DNA of 33,042 nucleotides. It comes from Patescibacteria group bacterium (lineage in GTDB: Bacteria; Patescibacteriota; Patescibacteriia; 2-12-FULL-60-25). The translations under genes were made by a program, and so were the position numbers. The DNA lies in the NCBI GenBank assembly GCA_022703155.1, contig JAKLEH010000011.1, positions 1 through 33,042 on the forward strand, in the 5' to 3' direction. The notes under the pieces were generated by a model, which made no database searches, was not told the DNA's origin, and saw only the letters and a program-made list of their open reading frames with translations. The first letter of the stretch is position 1. The number at the start of each line of letters is the position of its first letter. Below, piece after piece: positions 31,151 to 33,042 of the stretch.

Positions 31151-31171
31151 GCAAAATTTTGCGTAACGCAA
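31151..31171. promoter_or_regulatory. Two overlapping palindromes in the leader of the cysteine-rich gene
   Basis: The perfect palindrome GCAAAATTTTGC (31151-31162) overlaps TTGCGTAACGCAA (31159-31171, odd-length dyad). Both lie between the promoter and the start codon. They could be an operator or an mRNA hairpin. Confidence 0.5.
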
Positions 31172-31189
31172 ATAAAAAATCTTGTACTG

Positions 31190-31198
31190 ATTATATCA
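31190..31198 (-). promoter_or_regulatory. Extended -10 promoter of the cysteine-rich gene
   Basis: Minus-strand TGA-TATAAT with TATAAT at 31190-31195, about 41 bases before ATG 31148. No clear -35 box. Confidence 0.6.
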
Positions 31199-31224
31199 TT
31201 TTATGGTTTGAATTTTATCCACAA

Positions 31225-32784
31225 CTAACCTTTCAATAAGCCTTTTGCATAAGCCATGGCTCGGGCCTTGTCAGGCACGTTGTCCGGTCCGTCAAAATAG
31301 CCGGAAAGCTGGGCTTCGAATAATTTTTTAAGCAATCCCCCCATCTGCGGTCCGTTGGGCACTCCCAGGACTGCCAAGTCCTCTCCGGATAAGATATTGG
31401 CCGGTGGTTTGTGGGCCACATTCAAAAATTCAGCGCGCGCGACCAAAGCGTCACCGGCGGGATAAACCGAAGCCAATCCGTTTTTGACGGCCGCTTCGTT
31501 CGACAAGCGTCCAAAACGCAAAGCCCAAGCCAGCAGCGCCGTATCTTCAACCATAAGGCCGGCTTTGGCCCTGCCGAGATCAAACGACAAGCGCCTCAAA
31601 TCCGCGTCATGCTCCGAAGTCCAATCCTTGGTCCCGACCAAAGCCGCGAGTCGGTCGGCGGTCGGATAATGCTGAATGAGGTAACGCGCTCCGGCCGCGG
31701 CCTTGGACGACAAGTCGGCTTCCTCAAAAAACAGTTCCGATTCTTTCTTGTCGCCATAAGCGCCTTGTTTGTCCAACGCTTGGCCTATGACCGCAAACAT
31801 CAAATGCCGGGCGCGCTCATCGGACAACCCGCGCAACCGTACGATCAAAGCCGCCATATCCAAAGAGCGCAAGGCCTTTGCCCAATCCCCCGCCTCACCG
31901 GCAGAAGCGACGTAAAGCCGGTCCAGCCCGGTGTGGCGTTGTCCGAAAATGCCCAAGCCGCGCGCCACGCCCAAAGCAACGCTCGGTTTTGGCGACTTGA
32001 GCAGCATCTTGTCCCATTCCTCGCCCATGCGTTCTTTAGCCAAATACTCCAATGGCACGGAACGGCACAGTTCCGCGGTTTCGGCATCCACCGCAAAGCC
32101 AAAACGTCCGGCGAATTGCATGACGCGGAACACGCGCAACGGGTCGTCCACGAAAGTTTCGGGGTCAACATGGCGCAGGCGCCTGTTTTGGATATCCAGC
32201 AAACCGCCATAAGAGTCCAGGATTTCCCCGGTCAGCAAATCCAAACCCAAGGCGTTTATGGTCAAGTCGCGCCGGCGCGCGGCTTGGGAAAACTCCAACA
32301 CCGGATCGCTCACGACCCTGGGCTTGCGCCCGCGGCCCGGCGGCGTTCTGGCCTCGCGTCGAGCCAAGGCCACGTCCAAGCCTTTGAATTTGAAAACACC
32401 AAAACTTTTGCCCACTTGGTCAACGTCTGCGTTCCTGCCGTCATCGGCAGTTTGGGCCATACGGCCCAGAATGAGCTTGAGGGCGTCTTCGGACAAACCG
32501 TATACTTCCAAGTCAATGTCTTTGGACATGGCGCCGTAACCGAATTTGCGCATGACCAAATCCCGCACAAAACCGCCGACCACCAGCGCCCGGCCGCCCC
32601 CGTCGCGCACCTCGCGGCTCAAAATCTTGGCCATGTCCAAACGCGCGGCGAATTCCCGGTCGCCGGCCATGTCCGCCGCATCAACCCGGCACCACAGTCC
32701 CTTGGGGGTCTGTCGGATGGCGGTTTGGGTCGCAAGTTGGGTTTTGCGCATAGGATTAAAGGGGTTTCCGAAATCAGAACTCAT
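31225..32784 (-). CDS. CCA-adding/poly(A)-polymerase-type nucleotidyltransferase
   Basis: A class II nucleotidyltransferase (519 residues) that adds CCA or poly(A) to RNA 3' ends. Visible elements are VVGGFVRDLVM (motif A, 68-78), SKDIDLEVYG with the catalytic Asp89-x-Asp91 pair, RRRDLTINALGLD (motif B), DPETFVDDPLRVFRVMQFAGRFGF (motif D region) and a long helical tail. Both tRNAs in the window already encode CCA, so repair or poly(A) addition may matter more. The start overlaps the end of the methyltransferase gene by 11 bases, so translation is coupled. An internal ATG at 32751 is a possible alternative start. Confidence 0.93.
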   Translation of the reverse strand: MSSDFGNPFNPMRKTQLATQTAIRQTPKGLWCRVDAADMAGDREFAARLDMAKILSREVRDGGGRALVVGGFVRDLVMRKFGYGAMSKDIDLEVYGLSEDALKLILGRMAQTADDGRNADVDQVGKSFGVFKFKGLDVALARREARTPPGRGRKPRVVSDPVLEFSQAARRRDLTINALGLDLLTGEILDSYGGLLDIQNRRLRHVDPETFVDDPLRVFRVMQFAGRFGFAVDAETAELCRSVPLEYLAKERMGEEWDKMLLKSPKPSVALGVARGLGIFGQRHTGLDRLYVASAGEAGDWAKALRSLDMAALIVRLRGLSDERARHLMFAVIGQALDKQGAYGDKKESELFFEEADLSSKAAAGARYLIQHYPTADRLAALVGTKDWTSEHDADLRRLSFDLGRAKAGLMVEDTALLAWALRFGRLSNEAAVKNGLASVYPAGDALVARAEFLNVAHKPPANILSGEDLAVLGVPNGPQMGGLLKKLFEAQLSGYFDGPDNVPDKARAMAYAKGLLKG

Positions 32785-33042
32785 ACACGTACAATTTGCG
32801 GCCCAAAACGCCTTCGGGCCGGCCCAAATCGATGACCTGAACCGGCTCCATGGCAGTAAACTTGAAATCGCAAGACACGAGCCGCGTACCGGGCTTGAGC
32901 TCGCGTTTGAGCTTGGGCAACAATTTGTCCATCAAACCGGGAAAAAGGTACACAAACACGTGCGTGGCGTCGCGCAGATCCTGTCTGAAGAAATTTTTCT
33001 TTTTGATGGTCACGTCAGCCTCTTTGCCCAAACTCCGTTTGC
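32774..33042 (-). CDS. Class I SAM-dependent methyltransferase, C-terminal part (cut by window edge)
   Basis: The frame stays open to the right edge, so only the last 90 or so residues are present. The visible part has a strand-helix order typical of class I methyltransferases: EADVTIKKKNFFRQDL, then DATHVFVYLFPGLMDKLLPKL, then LKPGTRLVSCDF, and the end GRKLYVYEF. The SAM-binding glycine loop lies outside the window. The substrate is unknown. It is in one operon with the nucleotidyltransferase. Confidence 0.8.
   Translation of the reverse strand, partial: KRSLGKEADVTIKKKNFFRQDLRDATHVFVYLFPGLMDKLLPKLKRELKPGTRLVSCDFKFTAMEPVQVIDLGRPEGVLGRKLYVYEF

Noticed and set aside
1-33042. CRISPR array or cas genes
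   Set aside because: No regularly spaced direct repeats with variable spacers are present. The only arrays are the 7-bp tandem repeats and the two 50-bp-spaced units.
1-33042. Alternative genetic code (TGA as glycine)
   Set aside because: TGA ends many genes cleanly, including the SRAP-side, adaptor-side and HD genes, and reading through would add unrelated sequence.
1-33042. Replication origin or toxin-antitoxin locus
   Set aside because: No DnaA-box cluster or AT-rich unwinding region was seen. The ribbon-helix-helix gene has no toxin-like partner beside it.

Overview
The window looks like a chromosome fragment from a Patescibacteria/CPR-type bacterium (my best guess is the Uhrbacteria/Magasanikbacteria side), with moderately high GC and the standard stop code: TGA ends many genes. 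The case rests on several signs together. They are compact single-gene transcripts, short envelope proteins with degenerate repeats, a MurF without its usual N-terminal domain, and several conserved but unnamed membrane or secreted proteins. The assignment is an inference from gene content; no rRNA is present to test it.

Layout, left to right. 1-2950 holds envelope genes on the minus strand: a truncated L,D-transpeptidase, a transglutaminase-like lipid-side/secreted protein with a calcium-loop motif, and a membrane protein with carboxypeptidase-regulatory-like domains. 2978-4243 is a divergent pair, an SRAP/YedK DNA-crosslink protein and a DUF218 protein, whose -35 boxes overlap. 4285-5499 is a DEAD-box RNA helicase. 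5585-12651 is a long minus-strand run: a broken histidine-kinase remnant, a PAP2 phosphatase, an ECF sigma factor, a small membrane protein placed like an anti-sigma factor, and a MacA/MacB-type ABC export system bracketed by two small membrane-anchored beta-barrel (DUF5666-like) proteins. 12786-14255 carries a secreted SH3-plus-repeat protein and an HD phosphohydrolase.

14289-16726 is a visibly AT-richer island: DUF5320, UPF0251/DUF134, a CPGC thioredoxin and a thioredoxin-DsbD/CcdA-like fusion. It ends next to tRNA-Trp. 17152-24590 has a papain/transglutaminase-fold protein, a 911-residue nucleotide-transporter-like protein fused to HEAT repeats, a DUF4015 glycosidase-like protein, a GT-B glycosyltransferase, a frameshifted ribbon-helix-helix gene and a small membrane protein. 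After tRNA-Glu come murF, ftsI/PBP2, rarA, a remarkable 47-cysteine surface protein, a CCA-adding/poly(A)-polymerase-type nucleotidyltransferase and the end of a methyltransferase gene.

Three themes stand out. First, many genes have a -10 box only 6-8 bases before the start codon, often with an extended TG motif, so leaderless transcription looks common here; this also decides several start codons. Second, the minus-strand protein at 29595-31148 consists of eight six-cysteine helical-hairpin-like repeats that I cannot assign to a known family. Its likely partners are thiol-redox enzymes such as those in the 15158-16726 island. Third, the sigma factor, membrane protein and MacAB cluster looks like a self-contained envelope-stress/export module.
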